Below are positions 14,705 to 29,400 of a stretch of DNA of 64,000 nucleotides, in pieces. Source of the DNA: Daphnia pulex (lineage: Eukaryota > Arthropoda > Branchiopoda > Diplostraca > Daphniidae); contig NC_060019.1 of assembly GCF_021134715.1 (NCBI RefSeq), positions 12,166,001-12,230,000 of the forward strand, read 5' to 3'. The stretch's first letter is position 1. Each line of letters starts with the position of its first letter. Both the position numbers and the translations under genes were made by a program. The notes under the pieces were generated by a model. That model was given only the letters and a program-made list of their open reading frames with translations. It was not told where the DNA came from and ran no database searches.

Positions 14705-17700
14705 TCAATGAATTTGAAATGACGATATAAATGGTTTTACAAGTTTAAACAAATTTCTTGTTAGATGATATGTTAATTCGATGTCCAATACACTATTTAA
14801 AGTCTTTAAAATTAATGAATCTATTAAGACATTCATGATGGAAAAGAATGAATTTAATGAATTTAAAATGACGATTCTGATTGTTTTACAAATTTCAAGG
14901 GTTTCCCTGTTACAGGATATGTTAATCGATGTCCAATACACTATTAAAAGTCTTTAAAATCAATGAATCTATTAAGACATCTATGATGGAAAAGAAATAG
15001 AAATAAGAGTTGATTGAAAATCTTCCAGGAACTGAAAACACAACTTCAATGAATTTGAAATGACGATATAAATGGTTTTACAAGTTTAAACAAATTTCTT
15101 GTTAGATGATATGTTAATTCGATGTCCAATACACTATTTAAAGTCTTTAAAATTAATGAATCTATTAAGACATTCATGATGGAAAAGAATGAATTTAATG
15201 AATTTAAAATGACGATTCTGATTGTTTTACAAATTTCAAGGGTTTCCCTGTTACAGGATATGTTAATCGATGTCCAATACACTATTTAAAGTCTTTAAAA
15301 TCAATGAATCTATTAAGACATCTATGATGGAAAAGAAATAGAAATAAGAGTTGATAGAAAATCTTCCAGGAACTGAAAACACAACTTCAATTAATTTGAA
15401 ATGACGATATAAATGGTTTTACAAGTTTAAACAAATTTCTTGTTAGATGATATGTTAATTCGATGTCCAATACACTATTTAAAGTCTTTAAAATTAATGA
15501 ATCTATTAGGACATTCATGATGGAAAAGAATGAATTTAATGAATTTAAAATGACGATTCTGATTGTTTTACAAATTTCAAGGGTTTCCCTGTTACAGGAT
15601 ATGTTAATCGATGTCCAATACACTATTTAAAGTCTTTAAAATCAATGAATCTATTAAGACATGTATGATGGAAAAGAAATAGAAATAAGAGTTGATTGAA
15701 AATCTTCCAGGAACTGAAAACACAACTTCAATGAATTTGAAATGACGATATAAATGGTTTTACAAGTTTAAACAAATTTCTTGTTAGATGATATGTTAAT
15801 TCGATGTCCAATACACTATTTAAAGTCTTTAAAATTAATGAATCTATTAAGACGTTCATGATGGAAAAGAATGAATTTAATGAATTTAAAATGACGATTC
15901 TGATTGTTTTACAAATTTCAAGGGTTTCCCTGTTACAGGATATGTTAATCGATGTCCAATACACTATTTAAAGTCTTTAAAATCAATGAATTTATTAAGA
16001 CATCCATGATGGAAAAGAAATAGAAATAAGAGTTGATAGAAAATCTTCCAGGAACTGAAAACACAACTTCAATGAATTTGAAATGACGATATAAATGGTT
16101 TTACAAGTTTAAACAAATTTCTTGTTAGATGATATGTTAATTCGATGTCCAATACACTATTTAAAGTCTTTAAAATTAATGAATCTATTAAGACATTCAT
16201 GATGGAAAAGAATGAATTTAATGAATTTAAAATGACGATTCTGATTGTTTTACAAATTTCAAGGGTTTCCCTGTTACAGGATATGTTAATCGATGTCCAA
16301 TACACTATTTAAAGTCTTTAAAATCAATGAATCTACTAAGACATCTATGATGGAAAAGAAATAGAAATAAGAGTTGATTGAAAATCTTCCAGGAACTGAA
16401 AACACAACTTCAATGAATTTGAAATGACGATATAAATGGTTTTACAAGTTTAAACAAATTTCTTGTTAGATGATATGTTAATTCGATGTCCAATACACTA
16501 TTTAAAGTCTTTAAAATTAATGAATCTATTAAGACATTCATGATGGAAAAGAATGAATTTAATGAATTTAAAATGACGATTCTGATTGTTTTACAAATTT
16601 CAAGGGTTTCCCTGTTACAGGATATGTTAATCGATGTCCAATACACTATTTAAAGTCTTTAAAATCAATGAATTTATTAAGACATCCATGATGGAAAAGA
16701 AATAGAAATAAGAGTTGATAGAAAATCTTCCAGGAACTGAAAACACAACTTCAATGAATTTGAAATGACGATATAAATGGTTTTACAAGTTTAAACAAAT
16801 TTCTTGTTAGATGATATGTTAATTCGATGTCCAATACACTATTTAAAGTCTTTAAAATTAATGAATCTATTAAGACATTCATGATGGAAAAGAATGAATT
16901 TAATGAATTTAAAATGACGATTCTGATTGTTTTACAAATTTCAAGGGTTTCCCTGTTACAGGATATGTTAATCGATGTCCAATACACTATTTAAAGTCTT
17001 TAAAATCAATGAATCTATTAAGACATCTATGATGGAAAAGAAATAGAAATAAGAGTTGATTGAAAATCTTCCAGGAACTGAAAACACAACTTCAATGAAT
17101 TTGAAATGACGATATAAATGGTTTTACAAGTTTAAACAAATTTCTTGTTAGATGATATGTTAATTCGATGTCCAATACACTATTTAAAGTCTTTAAAATT
17201 AATGAATCTATTAAGACATTCATGATGGAAAAGAATGAATTTAATGAATTTAAAATGACGATTCTGATTGTTTTACAAATTTCAAGGGTTTCCCTGTTAC
17301 AGGATATGTTAATCGATGTCCAATACACTATTTAAAGTCTTTAAAATCAATGAATCTATTAAGACATCTATGATGGAAAAGAAATAGAAATAAGAGTTGA
17401 TAGAAAATCTTCCAGGAACTGAAAACACAACTTCAATTAATTTGAAATGACGATATAAATGGTTTTACAAGTTTAAACAAATTTCTTGTTAGATGATATG
17501 TTAATTCGATGTCCAATACACTATTTAAAGTCTTTAAAATTAATGAATCTATTAGGACATTCATGATGGAAAAGAATGAATTTAATGAATTTAAAATGAC
17601 GATTCTGATTGTTTTACAAATTTCAAGGGTTTCCCTGTTACAGGATATGTTAATCGATGTCCAATACACTATTTAAAGTCTTTAAAATCAATGAATCTAT

Positions 17701-19374
17701 TAAGACATGTATGATGGAAAAGAAATAGAAATAAGAGTTGATTGAAAATCTTCCAGGAACTGAAAACACAACTTCAATGAATTTGAAATGACGATATAAA
17801 TGGTTTTACAAGTTTAAACAAATTTCTTGTTAGATGATATGTTAATTCGATGTCCAATACACTATTTAAAGTCTTTAAAATTAATGAATCTATTAGGACA
17901 TTCATGATGGAAAAGAATGAATTTAATGAATTTAAAATGACGATTCTGATTGTTTTACAAATTTCAAGGGTTTCCCTGTTACAGGATATGTTAATCGATG
18001 TCCAATACACTATTTAAAATCTTTAAAATCAATGAATCTATTAAGACATCCATGATGGAAAAGAAATAGAAATAAGAGTTGATAGAAAATCTTCCAGGAA
18101 CTGAAAACACAACTTCAATGAATTTGAAATGACGATATAAATGGTTTTACAAGTTTAAACAAATTTCTTGTTAGATGATATGTTAATTCGATGTCCAATA
18201 CACTATTTAAAGTCTTTAAAATTAATGAATCTATTAAGACATTCATGATGGAAAAGAATGAATTTAATGAATTTAAAATGACGATTCTGATTGTTTTACA
18301 AATTTCAAGGGTTTCCCTGTTACAGGATATGTTAATCGATGTCCAATACACTATTTAAAGTCTTTAAAATCAATGAATCTATTAAGACATCTATGATGGA
18401 AAAGAAATAGAAATAAGAGTTGATTGAAAATCTTCCAGGAACTGAAAACACAACTTCAATGAATTTGAAATGACGATATAAATGGTTTTACAAGTTTAAA
18501 CAAATTTCTTGTTAGATGATATGTTAATTCGATGTCCAATACACTATTTAAAGTCTTTAAAATTAATGAATCTATTAAGACATTCATGATGGAAAAGAAT
18601 GAATTTAATGAATTTAAAATGACGATTCTGATTGTTTTACAAATTTCAAGGGTTTCCCTGTTACAGGATATGTTAATCGATGTCCAATACACTATTTAAA
18701 GTCTTTAAAATCAATGAATCTATTAAGACATCTATGATGGAAAAGAAATAGAAATAAGAGTTGATAGAAAATCTTCCAGGAACTGAAAACACAACTTCAA
18801 TTAATTTGAAATGACGATATAAATGGTTTTACAAGTTTAAACAAATTTCTTGTTAGATGATATGTTAATTCGATGTCCAATACACTATTTAAAGTCTTTA
18901 AAATTAATGAATCTATTAGGACATTCATGATGGAAAAGAATGAATTTAATGAATTTAAAATGACGATTCTGATTGTTTTACAAATTTCAAGGGTTTCCCT
19001 GTTACAGGATATGTTAATCGATGTCCAATACACTATTTAAAGTCTTTAAAATCAATGAATCTATTAAGACATGTATGATGGAAAAGAAATAGAAATAAGA
19101 GTTGATTGAAAATCTTCCAGGAACTGAAAACACAACTTCAATGAATTTGAAATGACGATATAAATGGTTTTACAAGTTTAAACAAATTTCTTGTTAGATG
19201 ATATGTTAATTCGATGTCCAATACACTATTTAAAGTCTTTAAAATTAATGAATCTATTAGGACATTCATGATGGAAAAGAATGAATTTAATGAATTTAAA
19301 ATGACGATTCTGATTGTTTTACAAATTTCAAGGGTTTCCCTGTTACAGGATATGTTAATCGATGTCCGATACAC

Positions 19375-19594
19375 TATTTAAAGTCTTTAAAATCAATGAA
19401 ATGATGAAAATTTAAAATGACGATTCTGATTGTTTTACAAATTTCAAGGGTTTCCCTGTTACAGGATATGTTAATCGATGTCCGATACACTATTTAAAGT
19501 CTTTAAAATCAATGAATTTATTAAGACATCCATGATAAAAAAGAAATAGAAATAAGAGTTGATAGAAAATCTTCCAGGAAGTGAAAACACAACT
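19375..19594. repeat. 457-bp rearranged satellite unit at the boundary of blocks II and III
   Basis: The interval from the unit at 19,138 to that at 19,595 is 457 bp (341 + 116). After ttaaaatcaatgaa the sequence jumps through atgatgaaaa into aatttaaaatgacgattctg, giving a second, partial B half. The junction coincides with the first appearance of the downstream block's marker variants (ataaaaaagaaat, gtccgatacac and ccaggaagtgaaaac). Confidence 0.8.
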
Positions 19595-22500
19595 TCAATG
19601 AATTTGAAATGACGATATAAATGGTTTTACAAGTTTAAACAAATTTCTTGTTAGATGATATGTTAATTCGATGTCCAATACACTATTTAAAGTCTTTAAA
19701 ATTAATGAATCTATTAAGACATTCATGATGGAAAAGAATGAATTTAATGAATTTAAAATGACGATTCTGATTGTTTTACAAATTTCAAGGGTTTCCCTGT
19801 TACAGGATATGTTAATCGATGTCCAATACACTATTTAAAGTCTTTAAAATCAATGAATTTATTAAGACATCCATGATGGAAAAGAAATAGAAAGAAGAGT
19901 TGATAGAAAATCTTCCAGGAAGTGAAAACACAACTTCAATGAATTTGAAATGACGATATAAATGGTTTTACAAGTTTAAACAAATTTCTTGTTAGATGAT
20001 ATGTTAATTCGATGTCCAATACACTATTTAAAGTCTTTAAAATTAATGAATCTATTAAGACATTCATGATGGAAAAGAATGAATTTAATGAATTTAAAAT
20101 GACGATTCTGATTGTTTTACAAATTTCAAGGGTTTCCCTGTTACAGGATATGTTAATCGATGTCCAATACACTATTTAAAGTCTTTAAAATCAATGAATC
20201 TATTAAGACATCTATGATGGAAAAGAAATAGAAATAAGAGTTGATTGAAAATCTTCCAGGAACTGAAAACACAACTTCAATGAATTTGAAATGACGATAT
20301 AAATGGTTTTACAAGTTTAAACAAATTTCTTGTTAGATGATATGTTAATTCGATGTCCAATACACTATTTAAAGTCTTTAAAATTAATGAATCTTTTAAG
20401 ATATTCATGATGGAAAAGAATGAATTTAATGAATTTAAAATGACGATTCTGATTGTTTTACAAATTTCAAGGGTTTCCCTGTTACAGGATATGTTAATCG
20501 ATGTCCGATACACTATTTAAAGTCTTTAAAATCAATGAATTTATTAAGACATCCATGATAAAAAAGAAATAGAAATAAGAGTTGATAGAAAATCTTCCAG
20601 GAAGTGAAAACACAACTTCAATGAATTTGAAATGACGATATAAATGGTTTTACAAGTTTAAACAAATTTCTTGTTAGATGATATGTTAATTCGATGTCCA
20701 ATACACTATTTAAAGTCTTTAAAATTAATGAATCTATTAAGACATTCATGATGGAAAAGAATGAATTTAATGAATTTAAAATGACGATTCTGATTGTTTT
20801 ACAAATTTCAAGGGTTTCCCTGTTACAGGATATGTTAATCGATGTCCAATACACTATTTAAAGTCTTTAAAATCAATGAATCTATTAAGACATGTATGAT
20901 GGAAAAGAAATAGAAATAAGAGTTGATTGAAAATCTTCCAGGAACTGAAAACACAACTTCAATGAATTTGAAATGACGATATAAATGGTTTTACAAGTTT
21001 AAACAAATTTCTTGTTAGATGATATGTTAATTCGATGTCCAATACACTATTTAAAGTCTTTAAAATTAATGAATCTATTAAGACATTCATGATGGAAAAG
21101 AATGAATTTAATGAATTTAAAATGACGATTCTGATTGTTTTACAAATTTCAAGGGTTTCCCTGTTACAGGATATGTTAATCGATGTCCAATACACTATTT
21201 AAAGTCTTTAAAATCAATGAATTTATTAAGACATCCATGATAAAAAAGAAATAGAAATAAGAGTTGATAGAAAATCTTCCAGGAAGTGAAAACACAACTT
21301 CAATGAATTTGAAATGACGATATAAATGGTTTTACAAGTTTAAACAAATTTCTTGTTAGATGATATGTTAATTCGATGTCCAATACACTATTTAAAGTCT
21401 TTAAAATTAATGAATCTATTAAGACATTCATGATGGAAAAGAATGAATTTAATGAATTTAAAATGACGATTCTGATTGTTTTACAAATTTCAAGGATTTC
21501 CCTGTTACAGGATATGTTAATCGATGTCCGATACACTATTTAAAGTCTTTAAAATCAATGAATTTATTAAGACATCCATGATAAAAAAGAAATAGAAATA
21601 AGAGTTGATAGAAAATCTTCCAGGAAGTGAAAACACAACTTCAATGAATTTGAAATGACGATATAAATGGTTTTACAAGTTTAAACAAATTTCTTGTTAG
21701 ATGATATGTTAATTCGATGTCCAATACACTATTTAAAGTCTTTAAAATTAATGAATCTATTAAGACGTTCATGATGGAAAAGAATGAATTTAATGAATTT
21801 AAAATGACGATTCTGATTGTTTTACAAATTTCAAGGGTTTCCCTGTTACAGGATATGTTAATCGATGTCCAATACACTATTTAAAGTCTTTAAAATCAAT
21901 GAATCTATTAAGACATCTATGATGGAAAAGAAATAGAAATAAGAGTTGATTGAAAATCTTCCAGGAACTGAAAACACAACTTCAATGAATTTGAAATGAC
22001 GATATAAATGGTTTTACAAGTTTAAACAAATTTCTTGTTAGATGATATGTTAATTCGATGTCCAATACACTATTTAAAGTCTTTAAAATTAATGAATCTA
22101 TTAAGACATTCATGATGGAAAAGAATGAATTTAATGAATTTAAAATGACGATTCTGATTGTTTTACAAATTTCAAAGGTTTCCCTGTTACAGGATATGTT
22201 AATCGATGTCCAATACACTATTTAAAATCTTTAAAATCAATGAATTTATTAAGACATCCATGATGGAAAAGAAATAGAAAGAAGAGTTGATAGAAAATCT
22301 TCCAGGAAGTGAAAACACAACTTCAATGAATTTGAAATGACGATATAAATGGTTTTACAAGTTTAAACAAATTTCTTGTTAGATGATATGTTAATTCGAT
22401 GTCCAATACACTATTTAAAGCCTTTAAAATTAATGAATCTATTAAGACATTCATGATGGAAAAGAATGAATTTAATGAATTTAAAATGACGATTCTGATT

Positions 22501-24368
22501 GTTTTACAAATTTCAAGGGTTTCCCTGTTACAGGATATGTTAATCGATGTCCGATACACTATTTAAAGTCTTTAAAATCAATGAATTTATTAAGACATCC
22601 ATGATAAAAAAGAAATAGAAATAAGAGTTGATAGAAAATCTTCCAGGAATCGAAAACACAACTTCAATGAATTTGAAATGACGATATAAATGGTTTTACA
22701 AGTTTAAACAAATTTCTTGTTAGATGATATGTTAATTCGATGTCCAATACACTATTTAAAGTCTTTAAAATTAATGAATCTATTAAGACGTTCATGATGG
22801 AAAAGAATGAATTTAATGAATTTAAAATGACGATTCTGATTGTTTTACAAATTTCAAGGGTTTCCCTGTTACAGGATATGTTAATCGATGTCCAATACAC
22901 TATTTAAAGTCTTTAAAATCAATGAATCTATTAAGACATCTATGATGGAAAAGAAATAGAAATAAGAGTTGATTGAAAATCTTCCAGGAACTGAAAACAC
23001 AACTTCAATGAATTTGAAATGACGATATAAATGGTTTTACAAGTTTAAACAAATTTCTTGTTAGATGATATGTTAATTCGATGTCCAATACACTATTTAA
23101 AGTCTTTAAAATTAATGAATCTATTAAGACATTCATGATGGAAAAGAATGAATTTAATGAATTTAAAATGACGATTCTGATTGTTTTACAAATTTCAAAG
23201 GTTTCCCTGTTACAGGATATGTTAATCGATGTCCAATACACTATTTAAAATCTTTAAAATCAATGAATTTATTAAGACATCCATGATGGAAAAGAAATAG
23301 AAAGAAGAGTTGATAGAAAATCTTCCAGGAAGTGAAAACACAACTTCAATGAATTTGAAATGACGATATAAATGGTTTTACAAGTTTAAACAAATTTCTT
23401 GTTAGATGATATGTTAATTCGATGTCCAATACACTATTTAAAGCCTTTAAAATTAATGAATCTATTAAGACATTCATGATGGAAAAGAATGAATTTAATG
23501 AATTTAAAATGACGATTCTGATTGTTTTACAAATTTCAAGGGTTTCCCTGTTACAGGATATGTTAATCGATGTCCGATACACTATTTAAAGTCTTTAAAA
23601 TCAATGAATTTATTAAGACATCCATGATAAAAAAGAAATAGAAATAAGAGTTGATAGAAAATCTTCCAGGAAGTGAAAACACAACTTCAATGAATTTGAA
23701 ATGACGATATAAATGGTTTTACAAGTTTAAACAAATTTCTTGTTAGATGATATGTTAATTCGATGTCCAATACACTATTTAAAGTCTTTAAAATTAATGA
23801 ATCTATTAAGACGTTCATGATGGAAAAGAATGAATTTAATGAATTTAAAATGACGATTCTGATTGTTTTACAAATTTCAAGGGTTTCCCTGTTACAGGAT
23901 ATGTTAATCGATGTCCGATACACTATTTAAAGTCTTTAAAATCAATGAATTTATTAAGACATCCATGATAAAAAAGAAATAGAAATAAGAGTTGATAGAA
24001 AATCTTCCAGGAAGTGAAAACACAACTTCAATGAATTTGAAATGACGATATAAATGGTTTTACAAGTTTAAACAAATTTCTTGTTAGATGATATGTTAAT
24101 TCGATGTCCAATACACTATTTAAAGTCTTTAAAATTAATGAATCTATTAAGACGTTCATGATGGAAAAGAATGAATTTAATGAATTTAAAATGACGATTC
24201 TGATTGTTTTACAAATTTCAAGGGTTTCCCTGTTACAGGATATGTTAATCGATGTCCAATACACTATTTAAAGTCTTTAAAATCAATGAATCTATTAAGA
24301 CATCTATGATGGAAAAGAAATAGAAATAAGAGTTGATTGAAAATCTTCCAGGAACTGAAAACACAACT

Positions 24369-24561
24369 TCAATGAATTTGAAATGACGATATAAATGGTT
24401 TTACAAGTTTAAACAAATTTCTTGTTAGATGATATGTTAATTCGATGTCCAATACACTATTTAAAGTCTTTAAAATCAATGAATTTATTAAGACATCCAT
24501 GATAAAAAAGAAATAGAAATAAGAGTTGATAGAAAATCTTCCAGGAAGTGAAAACACAACT
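24369..24561. repeat. 193-bp hybrid A/B satellite unit
   Basis: The unit begins as half A and, after the shared block cgatgtccaatacac plus dyad, continues as half B (tcaatgaatttattaagac). The result is a single A/B hybrid monomer, 148 bp shorter than 341. The same structure recurs at 26,267, 32,257, 35,519, 37,076 and 38,633. Confidence 0.85.
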
Positions 24562-26266
24562 TCAATGAATTTGAAATGACGATATAAATGGTTTTACAAG
24601 TTTAAACAAATTTCTTGTTAGATGATATGTTAATTCGATGTCCAATACACTATTTAAAGTCTTTAAAATTAATGAATCTATTAAGACATTCATGATGGAA
24701 AAGAATGAATTTAATGAATTTAAAATGACGATTCTGATTGTTTTACAAATTTCAAGGGTTTCCCTGTTACAGGATATGTTAATCGATGTCCAATACACTA
24801 TTTAAAGTCTTTAAAATCAATGAATCTATTAAGACATGTATGATGGAAAAGAAATAGAAATAAGAGTTGATTGAAAATCTTCCAGGAACTGAAAACACAA
24901 CTTCAATGAATTTGAAATGACGATATAAATGGTTTTACAAGTTTAAACAAATTTCTTGTTAGATGATATGTTAATTCGATGTCCAATACACTATTTAAAG
25001 TCTTTAAAATTAATGAATCTATTAAGACGTTCATGATGGAAAAGAATGAATTTAATGAATTTAAAATGACGATTCTGATTGTTTTACAAATTTCAAGGAT
25101 TTCCCTGTTACAGGATATGTTAATCGATGTCCGATACACTATTTAAAGTCTTTAAAATCAATGAATTTATTAAGACATCCATGATAAAAAAGAAATAGAA
25201 ATAAGAGTTGATAGAAAATCTTCCAGGAAGTGAAAACACAACTTCAATGAATTTGAAATGACGATATAAATGGTTTTACAAGTTTAAACAAATTTCTTGT
25301 TAGATGATATGTTAATTCGATGTCCAATACACTATTTAAAGTCTTTAAAATTAATGAATCTATTAAGACATTCATGATGGAAAAGAATGAATTTAATGAA
25401 TTTAAAATGACGATTCTGATTGTTTTACAAATTTCAAAGGTTTCCCTGTTACAGGATATGTTAATCGATGTCCAATACACTATTTAAAATCTTTAAAATC
25501 AATGAATTTATTAAGACATCCATGATGGAAAAGAAATAGAAAGAAGAGTTGATAGAAAATCTTCCAGGAAGTGAAAACACAACTTCAATGAATTTGAAAT
25601 GACGATATAAATGGTTTTACAAGTTTAAACAAATTTCTTGTTAGATGATATGTTAATTCGATGTCCAATACACTATTTAAAGCCTTTAAAATTAATGAAT
25701 CTATTAAGACATTCATGATGGAAAAGAATGAATTTAATGAATTTAAAATGACGATTCTGATTGTTTTACAAATTTCAAGGGTTTCCCTGTTACAGGATAT
25801 GTTAATCGATGTCCGATACACTATTTAAAGTCTTTAAAATCAATGAATTTATTAAGACATCCATGATAAAAAAGAAATAGAAATAAGAGTTGATAGAAAA
25901 TCTTCCAGGAAGTGAAAACACAACTTCAATGAATTTGAAATGACGATATAAATGGTTTTACAAGTTTAAACAAATTTCTTGTTAGATGATATGTTAATTC
26001 GATGTCCAATACACTATTTAAAGTCTTTAAAATTAATGAATCTATTAAGACGTTCATGATGGAAAAGAATGAATTTAATGAATTTAAAATGACGATTCTG
26101 ATTGTTTTACAAATTTCAAGGGTTTCCCTGTTACAGGATATGTTAATCGATGTCCAATACACTATTTAAAGTCTTTAAAATCAATGAATCTATTAAGACA
26201 TCTATGATGGAAAAGAAATAGAAATAAGAGTTGATTGAAAATCTTCCAGGAACTGAAAACACAACT

Positions 26267-26459
26267 TCAATGAATTTGAAATGACGATATAAATGGTTTT
26301 ACAAGTTTAAACAAATTTCTTGTTAGATGATATGTTAATTCGATGTCCAATACACTATTTAAAGTCTTTAAAATCAATGAATTTATTAAGACATCCATGA
26401 TAAAAAAGAAATAGAAATAAGAGTTGATAGAAAATCTTCCAGGAAGTGAAAACACAACT
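26267..26459. repeat. 193-bp hybrid A/B satellite unit
   Basis: Same hybrid junction as the unit at 24,369, 1,898 bp downstream (193 + 5 x 341), with matching neighbouring units. It was copied by segmental duplication rather than formed anew. Confidence 0.85.
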
Positions 26460-29400
26460 TCAATGAATTTGAAATGACGATATAAATGGTTTTACAAGTT
26501 TAAACAAATTTCTTGTTAGATGATATGTTAATTCGATGTCCAATACACTATTTAAAGTCTTTAAAATTAATGAATCTATTAAGACATTCATGATGGAAAA
26601 GAATGAATTTAATGAATTTAAAATGACGATTCTGATTGTTTTACAAATTTCAAGGGTTTCCCTGTTACAGGATATGTTAATCGATGTCCAATACACTATT
26701 TAAAGTCTTTAAAATCAATGAATCTATTAAGACATGTATGATGGAAAAGAAATAGAAATAAGAGTTGATTGAAAATCTTCCAGGAACTGAAAACACAACT
26801 TCAATGAATTTGAAATGACGATATAAATGGTTTTACAAGTTTAAACAAATTTCTTGTTAGATGATATGTTAATTCGATGTCCAATACACTATTTAAAGTC
26901 TTTAAAATTAATGAATCTATTAAGACATTCATGATGGAAAAGAATGAATTTAATGAATTTAAAATGACGATTCTGATTGTTTTACAAATTTCAAGGGTTT
27001 CCCTGTTACAGGATATGTTAATCGATGTCCAATACACTATTTAAAGTCTTTAAAATCAATGAATTTATTAAGACATCCATGATAAAAAAGAAATAGAAAT
27101 AAGAGTTGATAGAAAATCTTCCAGGAAGTGAAAACACAACTTCAATGAATTTGAAATGACGATATAAATGGTTTTACAAGTTTAAACAAATTTCTTGTTA
27201 GATGATATGTTAATTCGATGTCCAATACACTATTTAAAGTCTTTAAAATTAATGAATCTATTAAGACATTCATGATGGAAAAGAATGAATTTAATGAATT
27301 TAAAATGACGATTCTGATTGTTTTACAAATTTCAAGGATTTCCCTGTTACAGGATATGTTAATCGATGTCCGATACACTATTTAAAGTCTTTAAAATCAA
27401 TGAATTTATTAAGACATCCATGATAAAAAAGAAATAGAAATAAGAGTTGATAGAAAATCTTCCAGGAAGTGAAAACACAACTTCAATGAATTTGAAATGA
27501 CGATATAAATGGTTTTACAAGTTTAAACAAATTTCTTGTTAGATGATATGTTAATTCGATGTCCAATACACTATTTAAAGTCTTTAAAATTAATGAATCT
27601 ATTAAGACGTTCATGATGGAAAAGAATGAATTTAATGAATTTAAAATGACGATTCTGATTGTTTTACAAATTTCAAGGGTTTCCCTGTTACAGGATATGT
27701 TAATCGATGTCCAATACACTATTTAAAGTCTTTAAAATCAATGAATCTATTAAGACATCTATGATGGAAAAGAAATAGAAATAAGAGTTGATTGAAAATC
27801 TTCCAGGAACTGAAAACACAACTTCAATGAATTTGAAATGACGATATAAATGGTTTTACAAGTTTAAACAAATTTCTTGTTAGATGATATGTTAATTCGA
27901 TGTCCAATACACTATTTAAAGTCTTTAAAATTAATGAATCTATTAAGACATTCATGATGGAAAAGAATGAATTTAATGAATTTAAAATGACGATTCTGAT
28001 TGTTTTACAAATTTCAAAGGTTTCCCTGTTACAGGATATGTTAATCGATGTCCAATACACTATTTAAAATCTTTAAAATCAATGAATTTATTAAGACATC
28101 CATGATGGAAAAGAAATAGAAAGAAGAGTTGATAGAAAATCTTCCAGGAAGTGAAAACACAACTTCAATGAATTTGAAATGACGATATAAATGGTTTTAC
28201 AAGTTTAAACAAATTTCTTGTTAGATGATATGTTAATTCGATGTCCAATACACTATTTAAAGCCTTTAAAATTAATGAATCTATTAAGACATTCATGATG
28301 GAAAAGAATGAATTTAATGAATTTAAAATGACGATTCTGATTGTTTTACAAATTTCAAAGGTTTCCCTGTTACAGGATATGTTAATCGATGTCCAATACA
28401 CTATTTAAAATCTTTAAAATCAATGAATTTATTAAGACATCCATGATGGAAAAGAAATAGAAATAAGAGTTGATAGAAAATCTTCCAGGAAGTGAAAACA
28501 CAACTTCAATGAATTTGAAATGACGATATAAATGGTTTTACAAGTTTAAACAAATTTCTTGTTAGATGATATGTTAATTCGATGTCCAATACACTATTTA
28601 AAGCCTTTAAAATTAATGAATCTATTAAGACATTCATGATGGAAAAGAATGAATTTAATGAATTTAAAATGACGATTCTGATTGTTTTACAAATTTCAAG
28701 GGTTTCCCTGTTACAGGATATGTTAATCGATGTCCAATACACTATTTAAAGTCTTTAAAATCAATGAATCTATTAAGACATCTATGATGGAAAAGAAATA
28801 GAAATAAGAGTTGATTGAAAATCTTCCAGGAACTGAAAACACAACTTCAATGAATTTGAAATGACGATATAAATGGTTTTACAAGTTTAAACAAATTTCT
28901 TGTTAGATGATATGTTAATTCGATGTCCAATACACTATTTAAAGTCTTTAAAATTAATGAATCTATTAAGACATTCATGATGGAAAAGAATGAATTTAAT
29001 GAATTTAAAATGACGATTCTGATTGTTTTACAAATTTCAAAGGTTTCCCTGTTACAGGATATGTTAATCGATGTCCAATACACTATTTAAAATCTTTAAA
29101 ATCAATGAATTTATTAAGACATCCATGATGGAAAAGAAATAGAAAGAAGAGTTGATAGAAAATCTTCCAGGAAGTGAAAACACAACTTCAATGAATTTGA
29201 AATGACGATATAAATGGTTTTACAAGTTTAAACAAATTTCTTGTTAGATGATATGTTAATTCGATGTCCAATACACTATTTAAAGCCTTTAAAATTAATG
29301 AATCTATTAAGACATTCATGATGGAAAAGAATGAATTTAATGAATTTAAAATGACGATTCTGATTGTTTTACAAATTTCAAGGGTTTCCCTGTTACAGGA

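Larger units (their letters stand above)
10398..19374. repeat. Satellite sub-block II with attaatttg and gacatgtatg variants
   Basis: Units here carry the rare variants cttcaattaatttg (11,424; 13,066; 13,748; 15,390; 17,436; 18,800) and gacatgtatg in the B tail. The run 11,421-13,744 is repeated as 13,745-16,068, a period of 2,324 bp. It includes the shortened 278-bp unit, the gatgatgtgtta variant (about 11,824 and 14,148) and the ctattaaaagtc variant (about 12,617 and 14,941) at matching places. Confidence 0.8.
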
